Below, one piece after another: positions 1 to 11,800 of a stretch of DNA of 64,000 bases; positions within the stretch are counted from its first letter, which is position 1, and each line of letters starts with the position of its first letter. The notes beneath the pieces are model-generated. The model worked only from the letters and a program-made list of their open reading frames with translations, searched no databases and was not told the DNA's origin. The translations under genes and the position numbers were made by a program. Origin of the DNA: Copromyces sp. CBS 386.78 (lineage: Eukaryota > Ascomycota > Sordariomycetes > Sordariales > Sordariaceae); assembly GCA_030685235.1 (NCBI GenBank), contig MU839092.1:494734-558733 (forward strand), given 5' to 3'.

Positions 1-1353
1 AGGGCGCATCTTGCTGCGCCATTGGTTGTCCTGCTCGGCGGCAGTAGGAGCGCGCTCGGGACGGTCGCCGAACTCGCGGCGGGGGGGACGGGAAGTATCT
101 TGACGACCCTCGCCGGGGCCCCAAGCAGCGGGGGAAGCCCTCCTATCGTTGCGGAAAGACTCGCCACGGGCCTCAAGGGGACGCGAGCGAGAGGAGTCTC
201 TAACTTGCTCAGTGGGCTCCTGGGGGGGAAGGGGACCACGCCTCTCCCAGTTACCGAAATCGCGGACCTTGCCATCGTCGGCAGGGGCAAATTCTCTGGG
301 GGCTCTGCGCTCGCCAAAGTCACGCTGGGGACGGTCACGTCCGGGCAAGTCAGCGAGGGGACCCTTACGCTCCCAGGTAGGGAGGTCACGGCTCGACTCC
401 ATCCTGTCGCCGTAGCCCTGCTTGGCTGTAAGGCTGTCAATACCATATCAGACGTGACGGATCAATATAAGGGACACATACGGGGATCGGCAATCTTGAT
501 GCGGATGCTGCGACCGTCGAAGGTCTCTCCATCACGGGTCAAAGCAGTCTTAAGACCCTCAACATCCTTGAACTCAGCATAGGCGAAACCCTTGGGGCGT
601 TGGGTCTCGCGATCCTCAATGATGCGGACGTTCACGACATCGCAACCCTCAAAGAACTCGGTAACGGACTCGGCGGTCGCATTGTAAGAAAGGTTGCCGA
701 GATGGGCGGTGAAGGGGGGCCTGGTGGGAAGCTGGGCTGGGCTGATGTTGTCGCGGATGGAGGAATAGCCTGTCATAAACTCTAAGGTCAACACGAGGTC
801 AAGCCGACCAGTTGTTGGGAGGTTGACGAACCGCGATCAGCATAGGAAGAGCCACCACCATAGGCGGAAGGGCCGCGACGCTCAGTGGGGGGGAGAGGCT
901 GGGTGCCAGAGGCTAGACGGTGTGTTAGCGAAGCAATATCAAAGACGACGGGGAGAAGGCGTTGCTTACCATAGGTATCCTCGACCTCGTCAGCCCAAGA
1001 GCCGCCGAAAGCTGTACGACATGTCAGCCATGTATCTCATCAAGCGACAGGAACGGGGTAGACATGACCATCCTGCTAGGCGGGTCGGTGCCTTGGCGTG
1101 GAGGGGGAGGGGTGAACTCACAGGGCTCGTTCAAAAATTCGCCCAGAGAAAGCTTCTGGACTTCCTTCTTCTTGGGAGCTGTTGCAAACCCGAATCAGCA
1201 TAAGACGCCAGCGAGAAGACGGCAGGACGGTAGCGTCATGGAGGGGCGCGAGGTATGGAAGGTTGGGTCTGGAGAGTTGTCGACGGAGTCAAGGGGACGG
1301 TGACGGTGACGATGATGGTGATGTCGTCGACGGTAGTGGTGGTGCTCACCCAT
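1..1353 (-). CDS. eIF4B: Translation initiation factor eIF4B (3' end beyond window)
   Basis: RNA-binding cofactor of the eIF4F/eIF4A helicase complex, acting in cytoplasmic cap-dependent translation. The model has six exons on the minus strand: 1350-1353, 1122-1178, 970-1011, 832-912, 482-769, and 425 down to the left edge, all in phase. The protein starts MAPKKKEVQKLSLGEFL, then has the GGSWADEVEDTYG box, a proline-rich linker, and an RRM whose RNP motifs are visible as AHLGNLSYN and KGFAYAEF. After that comes an Arg/Gly/Asp-rich tail with repeated units such as LPTWERKGP and GNWERRGP, still open at base 1. This order is that of fungal eIF4B (yeast Tif3, fission yeast Sce3). The first coding exon is only four bases (ATGG). 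The C-terminus is missing only because of the window edge. Divergent from the Tim17-family gene. Confidence 0.93.
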
Positions 1354-2301
1354 GATTGCGGTTTTTTGAGAGGCCTACGTGCGACAGACGATGGTCGCAA
1401 GCGTAGACGAGGGGGTGGTTTGCCGGAGAGGAGTAGTCTAGCCGGCTGGGTTGATGGTAATGGCCTCGCAGTGATCGCAGAGCGATGGAGGAGGAGTGTC
1501 GAGTACCGTTGAGAGAGGACTTCGCAGCTGGTGGTACCGACAAAGTGGAAGGGAAGGACGAATGGTAGACGAGGATGGGGGGGGGGGGGTCGCCGTTGGT
1601 TCCGTCGTGATTTCCCAAGTGGATTCAGGATTCGGCGTTGCGGGCAGGTCGACAAAAAATTCGTCTTTTGATAGAAGGTGGAATCCAGTGGAGGGTTAAC
1701 ATTTTTTTTTGCTCGGCATTGAGTGGGCAGGTGGGCTGCGTGGGCAGCTGGTGGGTGAATGTGGGAAAGTGCGTAAGGGTGGGCGGTGCTATGGTTGCGC
1801 TAGTCCATGGGTGGCTTAGCGCAAGTCTACTTTGTACGCACCTCCACCTTTTCGACTTCAACCTTCGAGACCTTGAAAACTGCGCGCTAGCAGACCTGGG
1901 AGGGTTCTTGCGCGCAGAGAGCCCTGTTGCCGCTTTTGGTGCTGCCCGCCCCGACCTTTCTCTGGCACCCCTCTCTGCGGGCCGTCATTCTGGGCTCCCC
2001 GCTATCGCTGCCCTGTGGCCTGTGCCTTCCACTTGTTGCTCCCCCTCATGTCGTCGAGCCCAATCCCTTTTCCAAAGTCATCTCCAACTCCCGTCCCGCT
2101 TTGATATTTTTGAGACTGACTGGGTTTCAGTAACGAATAACCCAAGCATACACAATACTAGGGTGAGCCCCAGGCCTTTGTTTGGGAACTTCACGCATCT
2201 GACAGGCTTAGAAGCCATCATCCGAGGTTCACAGCACTCGGCAAGTCAGACTGAAAGAGAAACAGACTCGAGTCATCCCGTCCCCCAAGTAACTGCCCGA
2301 A
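1354..2301. promoter_or_regulatory. Divergent intergenic region, eIF4B / Tim17-family gene
   Basis: This 948-bp spacer must carry the promoters and 5' leaders of both flanking genes. It has a run of 13 G at 1577-1589 and pyrimidine-rich stretches around 1950-2080, common in fungal promoters and leaders. No coding exon is supported in it. Confidence 0.5.
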
Positions 2302-3166
2302 ATGAAGAGAGTTGTGGCTCCCGTCCCCAACGAGGTGTTGGGTGACAATGTAAACAGTGCACAGATTCCAACTCTTTCAGATAATGCGCCCAAAGAACAG
2401 ACGGGTGATCAGGCTCCTTCCTTCTCTAACACACGGCCGAATCCAATCCTCGGCCCTGCATTGCAACTTGGAGCCGGTGTAGGTGAGTCAAGCCCAAAGT
2501 TACTTGATGTTTTTACAGCCAAATGGACTGACATTGCGTGTTTAGGAACTCTGGGTCTCCTTACTGGAGCTGCAGCTGGCATTATACGCTCAGCTCCCGT
2601 TGGATTGTATGCAGCTACAACTGGTATTCAGTGGTTTGTCCTGAGTTCCAGTTTCTGGGGTGGGTATTCCTATAGCTCTGCATATTCAGTATCATCTGTT
2701 CTACATTACTGACCTTCTTCAGGTTCTCGTCAATTTGCCCTTAATTCTCTGGCTGAATACACCGATGCTTCCTCTTCACGGAACAATCTCATAGCAACTA
2801 GCACCGCTGGTGCATTTTCCGGAGCAACTGCGGGCTTACTTCGTAAGTTGGAGAGCAGGAGGTTTGCGAGGTGCGGCAATGTAGCTAATACTTATCGCAG
2901 GTGGACCGAGAAATGTCATACCAGGTGCCATCGTCTTTTCACTGCTCGGCCTAGGTGGCGCGACTCTTCAAAACAAACTCAAGTCGAGGGAGCAGTCTGA
3001 GAGTTGGTTCCGCAAAGTTATTGACGGGAAATGGAGCCCCATCACCCGCATCACTAACGAGGATTGGGAGAGGATACTTGAGGAGAAGCTGCTGCGAGTT
3101 GAGACAGAGATTGCCGTCTTGGATGACTCGATCGAAGAACTGCGCAAGAACAAAAAGCAGGCCTAG
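2302..3166 (+). CDS. Tim17/Tim22/Tim23-family membrane protein
   Basis: Four exons, 2302-2482, 2546-2659, 2723-2842 and 2901-3166, join in frame to 226 residues. The N-terminal third is polar (PNEVLGDNVNSAQIPTLSD). Several glycine/alanine-rich hydrophobic segments follow, for example GTLGLLTGAAAGIIRSAPVGLY, GIQWFVLSSSFWGSRQFAL, NLIATSTAGAFSGATAGLLRG and PGAIVFSLLGLGGATLQNKL. That spacing is typical of the Tim17/22/23 superfamily of inner mitochondrial membrane proteins. The last about 55 residues are a charged, probably helical tail (WERILEEKLLRVETEIAVLDDSIEELRKNKKQA). Whether it is a translocase subunit, a complex I assembly factor or another branch cannot be settled here. All introns are short with GT-AG ends. 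Confidence 0.8.
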
Positions 3167-3373
3167 TGGCCGTGGTGCGCTTTGTATGATGGAGGATGAA
3201 TGTAAAACCAACAGCTCCGGTGGTTCATAGACATACTCAACAGCAGCTAAACAGTTTGAACGACGTCCTATTCACAAGTTCAAATCTCATCGAGAGAGCC
3301 TGAATGTTTATCCTGTGTTCATGTGGCCCAAGCTTTCAGGGGGAAGTTCTTGGCATTTATTAGAGATCCAATA

Positions 3374-3729
3374 TAGTCAAGTCTGCAAATACCGATACGA
3401 GGTATAACGACAATCTGGGTATAACGTTCAAGTTGGCCGCCACCGTTCCATTTGTATGGAGATTTCAGCAGTATAACAATATATTGGCCATTGAGATTAC
3501 GATCAAAACTCTGGCGGGATTTGTATGGTGATCGTTATACCTGTTAGGTGGTAGGGACGGGAACATAACCGACTCACCCGTTGGCCGTACCTCAGCCGCC
3601 ACTTTTTGGTGCTTGAATACCTGTCTGAGCCTGCCTTGGCGTGCTTGGCACTGCTGGAGGTAACGATAGTCTGGGTATAGCGATCAGATTGGCCGGTACA
3701 CTTGATATCGTTATTTGCAGACTTGACTG
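3374..3729. mobile_element. MITE-like non-autonomous DNA transposon relic
   Basis: Terminal inverted repeats of about 27 bp lie at 3374-3400 and 3703-3729. They share a perfect 17-base core (AGTCAAGTCTGCAAATA) and differ at about four positions; one difference is T versus C at the outermost base. Both ends are flanked by TA (3372-3373 and 3730-3731), as expected for Tc1/mariner/pogo-type insertion. Inside, a GTATAACGATCAAGTTGGCC-like motif occurs three times in direct orientation (3419-3438, 3471-3489, 3675-3694), and part of it recurs inverted near 3530. There is no transposase frame. The changes among copies are mostly transitions, consistent with RIP. The exact family is unknown. Confidence 0.7.
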
Positions 3730-5783
3730 TAGTACATGACTTTCTGCAACATGGGGCCAGGACTCCCCGGAACAATACCGTAGGTATATGGTAGGCAGGC
3801 CCAGTTGCCTTGAGCATGTGGACCCTAGGTGTCGTTCGTTACTATGTTTTGATCATGTTTAAAGCGTACGTGCAGTACGTGAAGACGGTCTCGAAAATAG
3901 GCCAGCAACACTTTGAATCCGGCGGGAGTGGGCGGGAAGCAAGCGAGGTGTAATTATTCGGTGGACCAAGTTCCAATAAATGAGCGAACCCATCGGCAGA
4001 TGGATGTAGTTTCGCTCGGGCAGAAAACCCGGAAGCCCCGGTCTTGGGACGACCTTTCCAAAAGACGAGCTTTCACGCAGCGTTGACCGAACAGCAACGA
4101 ATAATGTATCATAACCAAGGCAGGAAAAACCACGAGAGTTCCAGTGGCTGTGATGTCAGTCTGGCTAAGCTTTTTAGTAGTGAGCCAAGCTCGTTGGTGG
4201 CACGATGGGTCATGGACGATCCTGAGGAAAAGGGGTACGTGTACATGGGATGCCATCGTGTGAGGCTGGTGGCTTGCTCGATCGAAATGGAATTGGAGAA
4301 GAGTGTCGACTCAATGTGGGACTCTGGGGCAGGGGACCTTGATGGAAGAGAAGTGCCGGCGTTCCAGTGCAAGAGCCACCTCCGGGAAGCGGTCCCAACT
4401 CCAGCGGAGCATCAAGCATCATCCTTGCCTAAAGAAGCTTAGCGTAGAGATCTCGTCTGTTGCTTGAAGCGTGCTCGCGTGCATTCGGGGCGTTCTTTGC
4501 AGGAGAGCAGCACTGAGAGGAGCTGTGGGAAATGGGCTCTCATAGATAAAGAAAAAAATGTCGTCATATCCAGGTACCTCGTCCGAGCTTGGGAATTTGT
4601 GCAAAAATTACACAGTAGAAGGGCGTATCAGATGGCACTACATACAAGGAAGACAGATGCCGGAGATGCGTTTCTTTCAAACGGCGGAACGACAGATGCC
4701 CCACTATCGAGACTTTGGTGGGCACCCACAGTGCTGGGACCCGACCCGACCTGGGTCTTGAAAGCGGGAACTTGTCACGCCCGTCCCTCGCCGTCCAATT
4801 CCCCAATTCCAACGATCCGGGTCAAGCGAAAACAAGGGACGGACAGGCGGGTTTGACGGGAAGAGTCGTAAATCAGGGCATCATTCCAACAGCCTTGCAA
4901 ATCTTCCAGGGCATCCCACCTCGTCGTTGGCTGTCATTGGATCGTCCCTCATTGCGAGCGGAATGGCGAATGGCGATGCGCTAGTGCAAAAGACCGTAGA
5001 TTTCAGGAGTCGCGGAAATTCATTTGGCTAGCTCGATACATAGACGCACAGCGCGGTGGAATAGGTGGAATCGGTGGAAGCTGTGGAATGCCTGTGGAAT
5101 GGGGGGGGATCCATCTCATCAATTTCAGTTCCCTCCTGAGTCCGGGCAGGTCTCCAGACCAACCCAATGGAAGCCAGCCGGAAACCATCCAAAACGAGAG
5201 CCAGATTCAACTAGTCAGGAACACTTCACACTACCATCGTACGCCTGTCTCTTTTTTTTTTTTTTTTTTTTTTTCCATTTTCAGAAACCCAACCTCGAGC
5301 ACCTGACCTTTTGCCTGTCTATCTTTGTAACACTACGTCGCTCTTCGTCGCCCAGTGTTGAAAACATCAACATATCCCCCATCATCAACACTGCGCTTCA
5401 AGTTAAGCATCTTCACAGTGTGCGCGCCCCCTCAGGAGTACTGCCAAGTTTTAGTGAGTAACGTACCTCAGCCCGGCCAGGTACCTTTGTACAGATTGCT
5501 TCCCTTCGCAGTCGCAGACGACCGACAGCGCAGCTCCGTAATTACGTCTTCGACTCGACGGTCCCCCTACGGGCTCGAGTACTTGGCCGTCTACCATCCG
5601 AACAGCTACACTAACCACCTTGTCCGTACAGCACGACAGCACGGCAGACAGCACGCACCGTAACATCACGACTCCGAATCTCCATTATCTTGACTACCTC
5701 TACGGCCAGCGGCACGACCGGGCGCACTCTATACTCGACACTCGATAGTCAACAAACCCAACCCTATTTCGTACCGTTCGAAC

Positions 5784-5816
5784 ATGGCATGCTTCACAAA
5801 TACATTGCGCGACTGA
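5784..5816 (+). promoter_or_regulatory. Upstream ORF before FMP27
   Basis: ATG at 5784 opens a 10-codon frame (MACFTNTLRD) ending at 5816, 43 bases before the FMP27 start. A second ATG at 5789, in another frame, runs to 5926 and so overlaps the FMP27 start at 5860. If the transcript begins upstream of 5784, both would reduce initiation at the main ATG. The transcription start is not visible from sequence. Confidence 0.4.
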
Positions 5817-5859
5817 GAAAAAAATCTAGGCCGGCTACGCGCCTGGCGCTGCATCGACA

Positions 5860-8800
5860 ATGGCACTGCTTAACCCGACATTCATTTTCGGCATCTTCGT
5901 CCTCCTCTACCTATCCTCCTTCATAATCTTCGCCGTTCTTCGCGTCCTTACCGGCCTCTCGATCCAGCGCATCGGCTACTTCTCCCTCCGGCGGCTTGCC
6001 TACACACCAAAAGATGGCATCAAGATCGAGATTCGCGGCCTGGGCCTCAATGTCCATCGTCCGACCTTTGCCCAACCGACATGGCTTAGTATAGTGGTGG
6101 ACGAGTTGGCCGTCACCGTGGATGTCAAGGAGGTGGAAAAGAGCAAGGGCAAGCACGTTACAGCAAAACCACAGGGCGATTCTGCCGACAACACGAAGCC
6201 AGGAGAAAAGGGGGAGACGGAACCGCTACTTCCAACACCGCCAAAGGTGCCCGCCATCAAAACCGATACGAGTCCGGAGGGTCGGGGCAAGACTTGGAAA
6301 CAGTTGACAAAGTTAAAGGAGAAGATCAAGCGGTTGCATCGGAGCCTGGATTATCTGCGCATGGTCGATATCGTTGCCACAAGCTCGACCCTTACTGTTA
6401 CCGATGCTGGTAGCGTACAGATTGGAAGCTTTACCCTCGCCGTGGACACCCGAGACAAAATGGTAGATCGCGCCCGGTTCTTCCTGCAGAGCAGGTCGGA
6501 TCAGCCCGGAGAACAACGACAGGCCGAGTGGATCATAACTCTACGAAGCGTACTATTTACCGCCCATGGACGGCAGGCCACAGAAATCCTCGACGGCGCC
6601 AGTTTCAACGTTCATGGTTTTCTTTACGGAACGCACGACGGTCTCCGAGATGCCGCTGTTGGTCTGAAGCTAGGCCGGCTCCATATCCCCTATGACGATG
6701 TCCTGCACAGCGCCTTGCTTTATAAGAAGATCAAGGAACTTGCCGAACAGGTCGTCGGGGTCGAACCCGAACCACTTGATGAATTTGTCGACAAGGTCAT
6801 GCAGGAAATCGATGTCCCCGGAAGCACGAACAAAGAGTTGATGCAGACCGTCTCCGATTCAAAGGAGCTTGTTAGCTCTGTCCTCAGGGGCGTAAAGGAG
6901 GTCCAGTTTGCCGTCAGTTTCATCGGCCTCACCAAGAAAATCGAGAGTGTCAAGGCTGGTGGAACGCCTGTGGTGCTGAATGCTTCCATGAAAGAAGTTG
7001 GTATCGACCTCCACCGCCTCGATCCCAAGTCTCCGGCTCATAGGATGTACTTCCCCTCCAAGGACATTGCCCACGAGGCGTTGGCTGCCGCGCTCTCTAT
7101 CTCAGTTGGCATTGACGACGGGCAAGGGAAACCGGAGCGACTCATGTATATCCCCATGGCCACCACTACTGTCAGAACCACCCTGCCCTCCAAGACTGTC
7201 GAGCTAGCTGAGGAGGGAACTGCTGAAGAGCGAAATGCAAACATTCTTTTTGCGAATTCTGTTGTAACATCTCCCTCTGTCGATCTCAACCCTAGGCATC
7301 TTCCGTTACTCCTGGCAATACTGCGGCCGAAACCAAAAAGGAAGACAGAGAACCGGCAACCCCACATGCTCATCTCACGACTTCTACCCAAGGCCAACAT
7401 CAAGTTTTCGATGCACGAACCTGTTCTGCGCATAACCCTACCTCCAGTTGAGAAAGGTGTCGGCCCTGATGAGTTTGACCTCCTAATCTCGTCCATTTCA
7501 TCAGTGTCTTTGGATCTTGAATCCTTCCATTCCGCAGTTGAGGAGCTACACTATTCACTAGCCGCGAGTATGCGCATTCAGACACACAACCTATACTACC
7601 AAACTTGCTCCGGTGAGAGGTTTGATCTCCTCATAACAGAAGCATTCGATTTGAAAGTCCAGCTCAACGCTACGCCTGATGTCCATGTGGTTGCCCAAGG
7701 AAATCTCGAAACCTTCGCACTGAAGCTGGTCCGCGAAGAAATTGGCGACGGCTTGCGTCACATTGTGAGACAGCTTCGCCCAGATGTCAAGCCGGACAAG
7801 TTGGCCATACCGAAGAGCTCCTCCAAAAAGTCTAACTTCCTTCGTGGCATGCCCGCATGGCTGCTTCAGTTCCAATTCCAATGCTCGGATTTTAGCCTGG
7901 CAGTGGCTGGGGTTGATAAAGAGATATCAGAAGATACCCGGGGAGTCGTCATTGACCTGGAATCTTGGTCGGTAGACTATCGTGCTCAGAGGATAGATGG
8001 CCTGCAGAGACGATCCTCTAGGCGGCGAGCAAGCAGTCGCAGCTTAATACCGTCAGAAGCAGAACTGATGAGGTCTGCACCTACTTCTCCCAGGAAGAAA
8101 CACCATCACGAAGGAGATGGTCGCCGTATTTCGGTCCATGTGAAGGGCTTGGAAGCGTTCATGGTGGAATCAGATGATATCGGAATGGAGCCTTTCCTCA
8201 GCATGCCCAAGCTAGAGCTCGCCTTCTCAACATTGAGCGACAACCAAGGCCCAATTTTCCATGTCCAGGCTAACATGAAGAAGCTTCTTGTTCAGTATTC
8301 CCTATATCGCCATTACGCCGTCGCTTTGGCTGTCTCAATTCTGATGAGGGCGTGTGGGCGGCCCGGAAAGCCCACAGCGGCAGAACCGACAACTCCTACG
8401 GAAGCTTCACCCCAACGACGGGTGGTAGGCCTTCTTTCTCCCCTGTCAGCCGGCAGCGGTCTCGACTCTCTCATGATGGACGACGAATCAACAACAGCCC
8501 GAGAGTTTATTACCATTGATGCCAAGGCCACATTAATCCAGGTCAAGGCGGATCTGCCTTCGGACCCCCCTTTGATGGTCCACGTCTACGCTTTGGAAGC
8601 GGGCCGCCAACGATGGTCTGCTCCTTTCTGTCAGGCGAAGCTTATTAGGTTATATGCCGAGGCTCCCAGGATGCGCAAGGTTTGGGCTAGGGTCATCAGC
8701 ATTAAGAATGGGCGAGTCGACTATCGGGAGTCGAGACGGAAGTTCAGCAACGGAAGCGTGCACGATGAGCGCATGGTTGACATCGCCACAGAAACAGTGC

Positions 8801-11800
8801 GAGTGGCTGTTCCGCATGAAATGATCGGCCACAAGATCACGGACAACGTTGTCAATGTGATCAAATCCGCCAAGCAACTTCACCATCGCTTCAAGACCGG
8901 CACCAACGAGTACATCCTCGATAAGGGGCCCGAAGGTCCGAAAACTGTTCCCAAGGTTTCCGTGCGGGCGCGTACCTTGCTGTTTGACTTGGAGGATGGT
9001 GCTTTCGAGTGGAAACTCGGTATGATCTACCGCGCGGCTCGTGTTGAGCAGAAACAACGTCAGGCGCGGGAGGAAGCTTTCCGTATCAAAGTCAAGAAAA
9101 TCCACGAAGAGGCGACACGCGATTCGAGCAAACTGCGGACGCGGTCTGCTGCACCAAGAGGACGAGCTTCTCCAGGAGGCACTAACCACGCCAGGAGTCA
9201 CAGTACTGATAGTCGTCAACAGCCAGGCATTGACCCTCACTTCAGGGGCCGTGTGCCAAGGTATGACCCAGATGGGAGACGACTGAACATTACCGGCAAC
9301 ACAGAAATCTCCATCGGGCAGGCAAAACACAATCTTCATCTTCATAATGCAAGGAGTTGGAAACGGCGTATCGACCGACAGTATGCTGCTGCCAGGAACG
9401 AGGTCAAGGAGATGCACCAGGATTACTGGGGCGGCAACGAGACCATCCCAGATGATTTGGACGAAGGCGAAAACATACTGGAGGTTCCCTTACGGCACGC
9501 CCTTATGTCCGCAGTTATCAACGACCTTCACCTCGTGGTCGACAAGCCGTCTTTTCCCCTTAAAGACCTTCCAGGCTTCCTCCATAAGGTCGGAAAGGGT
9601 ATGCCGAAAGACATGGAATACACACTGCTCGTCCCCCTGAGCGTGCAGATCAGCATGGGAGAGGCAAGGGTGTCTCTCCGCGACTACCCTCTACCATTCA
9701 TCCATGTGCCAGCCACCAAGCCGAATCAATCTGCCCGCCTACCTGCCCTGACACTGAAAACAGACTTTGTGATCGCGGAAGAGTTCCGAGGTGTTGAATC
9801 TACTCGGAAAATTAGGGTTCAGGTGATACCACCGCAAAGCCGTGACTCGTCTGCACCAAATAAAGGCAGTTTCGCAATCGACGTCAGCAGGACTATCGGG
9901 CCCGTCAAGATGTTCTCAGACATGCATATTGACATCCATACCGCCAACCCGACTCGCATCACTTGGGGACCTTCTTATCAGCCTGCAGTTCAAGATATGA
10001 TGATGGCTATTGAATCTCTAACCAAACCACAACTCGATCCCTCCGAGAGGGTGGGCTTCTGGGACAAGATCAGGCTCAACTTCCATTCCCGCTTCCGCGT
10101 CACCTGGAGGGGGGATGGCGACGTCCACCTCGCGCTCAAGGGCAGCAGGGATCCTTATGAAGTCACTGGCGACGGTGCTGGTTTCCTGATGTGCTGGCGT
10201 AGTGATGTACGGTTCAATATTAACGTTGACGACGATCCCAAAAGTTTCATGACTGTCGACAGCGGAGAGTATGTTCTTGCGATTCCAGACTACAGCCACC
10301 AAGTCCGCGAAGGTCGTCGTCGTCGCGGAGAAAATGAAAGCATTGCGAGCGAGAGCAGCCATAAATCTACCGCTTCCTTCAAGAAGGTGGTGATGAAACT
10401 CTCAGGAAAGGTCCAATGGCTAGCAGGCCTTGTCTTTGAACAGGCCATCGAAAATGGCAAGAGGAACTTCGAGTTTAAGCCTCACTACGAGGTTGTTCTG
10501 AAATCTCCGCAGCATGCCAAGCCGCAAAATGGCCTTCCTTACGACGCTTTCCGTGGATTCCGCAGCCAGCATATCCATCTTTCAGTTGCGATCCGCGCGC
10601 CGGTCGATCGAGAATGGACAGCATCCAACCCTCCACCATCACGCAGCTATAATGCTGTTCACCTTACGCCGCGGTTCTTCACACACTTCTTTTCTTGGTT
10701 GGCGTTGTTTTCGGGTCCGCTCTCTCTTCCTGTTCGTCAAGGGCCCCTTTGGCCTAACAGGGAGAAGAACAGTAAGAAGTTTGGCAGGCATCTGGCCACT
10801 ATCAAGTATAACATCATGTTTGCGCCTCTGTTCTTGAGTCACATCTACAAGCACAAGGACGTCGAAGACTATTCCGAGAGTGCGGTCTCGGCAACGGGTA
10901 TCAAGGTTCGGCTTGATAGCTTCATGCTCGATCTGCACCAGCGACGGGAGGAGTTCAATACCAGAGACCGCGGGCGCGGGACGCAGACAAGGATAAGCAG
11001 CATGAAGCTTCACGCAGGTCAACTGGATCTGGTCTCTGCGGATATTCGCGCTGTCTCCGCTAGTATTCGGGGCACGACCGCTGATGCTTTCCTAAAGCAC
11101 TCGCTTTCGACCTTTGTGACCGACCAGGAAGAAGATGGTACGGACTTGTCTCGATTCACCATTCCTGACAATGACCTGACGTGGATCGATATGGATGACT
11201 TTGTTGAGCTTGACTGGATCTTGCCCACGGAACCAAACCCGGACACAAAGATTCTTCCGCTTGCTTTCGCACCTCGCATCACCTATTTCCGCCAGACAGA
11301 CATTGGCGGTGTCATTGATGGTGATCCGGACCGGAGCAGCCCCTTCGGACAGGAGCCAACCCACTCGTGCATCATGAGCCAAGATGATGATCCTAGAAGG
11401 ATACAGGCTCAGTTGATTCGCCAGCGGTTGAAGCAACTGGATAAACAAATGGAGACGCACAACCGCAACCTGGGTGAAATCGAGCTTTGTCTGGTTCGCG
11501 ACGAGGATCCGGAGCTTAAGGCTGACTTTGAGGCCCTAACCAGACACACAACTGTGTTAGCTGAGAAGAAGGTTTTCCTGGAGGGCATGCTAAGGGAGAT
11601 GACGCAGACCTCGCACAGTCATACTGAGAGTGAAGACTCGTCATCTTCCCCTTCGGCAAAGTCAGAAGCACGAAAGTCGAAAGCGGACATCAGGGGCTCG
11701 ATGTCAACTCCCACAGAAGCAGAGTTTGCGAGCGATTTCAAGAACCGTTTCGTCGTCCACAACTTGCAACTGAAGTGGAACAACACCCTACGAAACATCA

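Larger units (their letters stand above)
3167..5859. other. Spacer with MITE-like relic and FMP27 leader
   Basis: No coding region is supported in these 2.7 kb; the open frames are short and have no recognisable domains. The proximal part holds the inverted-repeat element listed separately (3374-3729). The distal part, from about 5200, looks like promoter and leader of the FMP27 gene: a run of 23 T at 5252-5274 is followed at once by a CCATTTTCAG that could be the 3' splice site of a leader intron. CT-rich sequence and two upstream ATGs precede the main start. Confidence 0.5.

Noticed and set aside
22..582. Long plus-strand open frame at the left edge
   Set aside because: It is the antisense shadow of the eIF4B exons, which carry clear RRM and repeat sequence on the minus strand.
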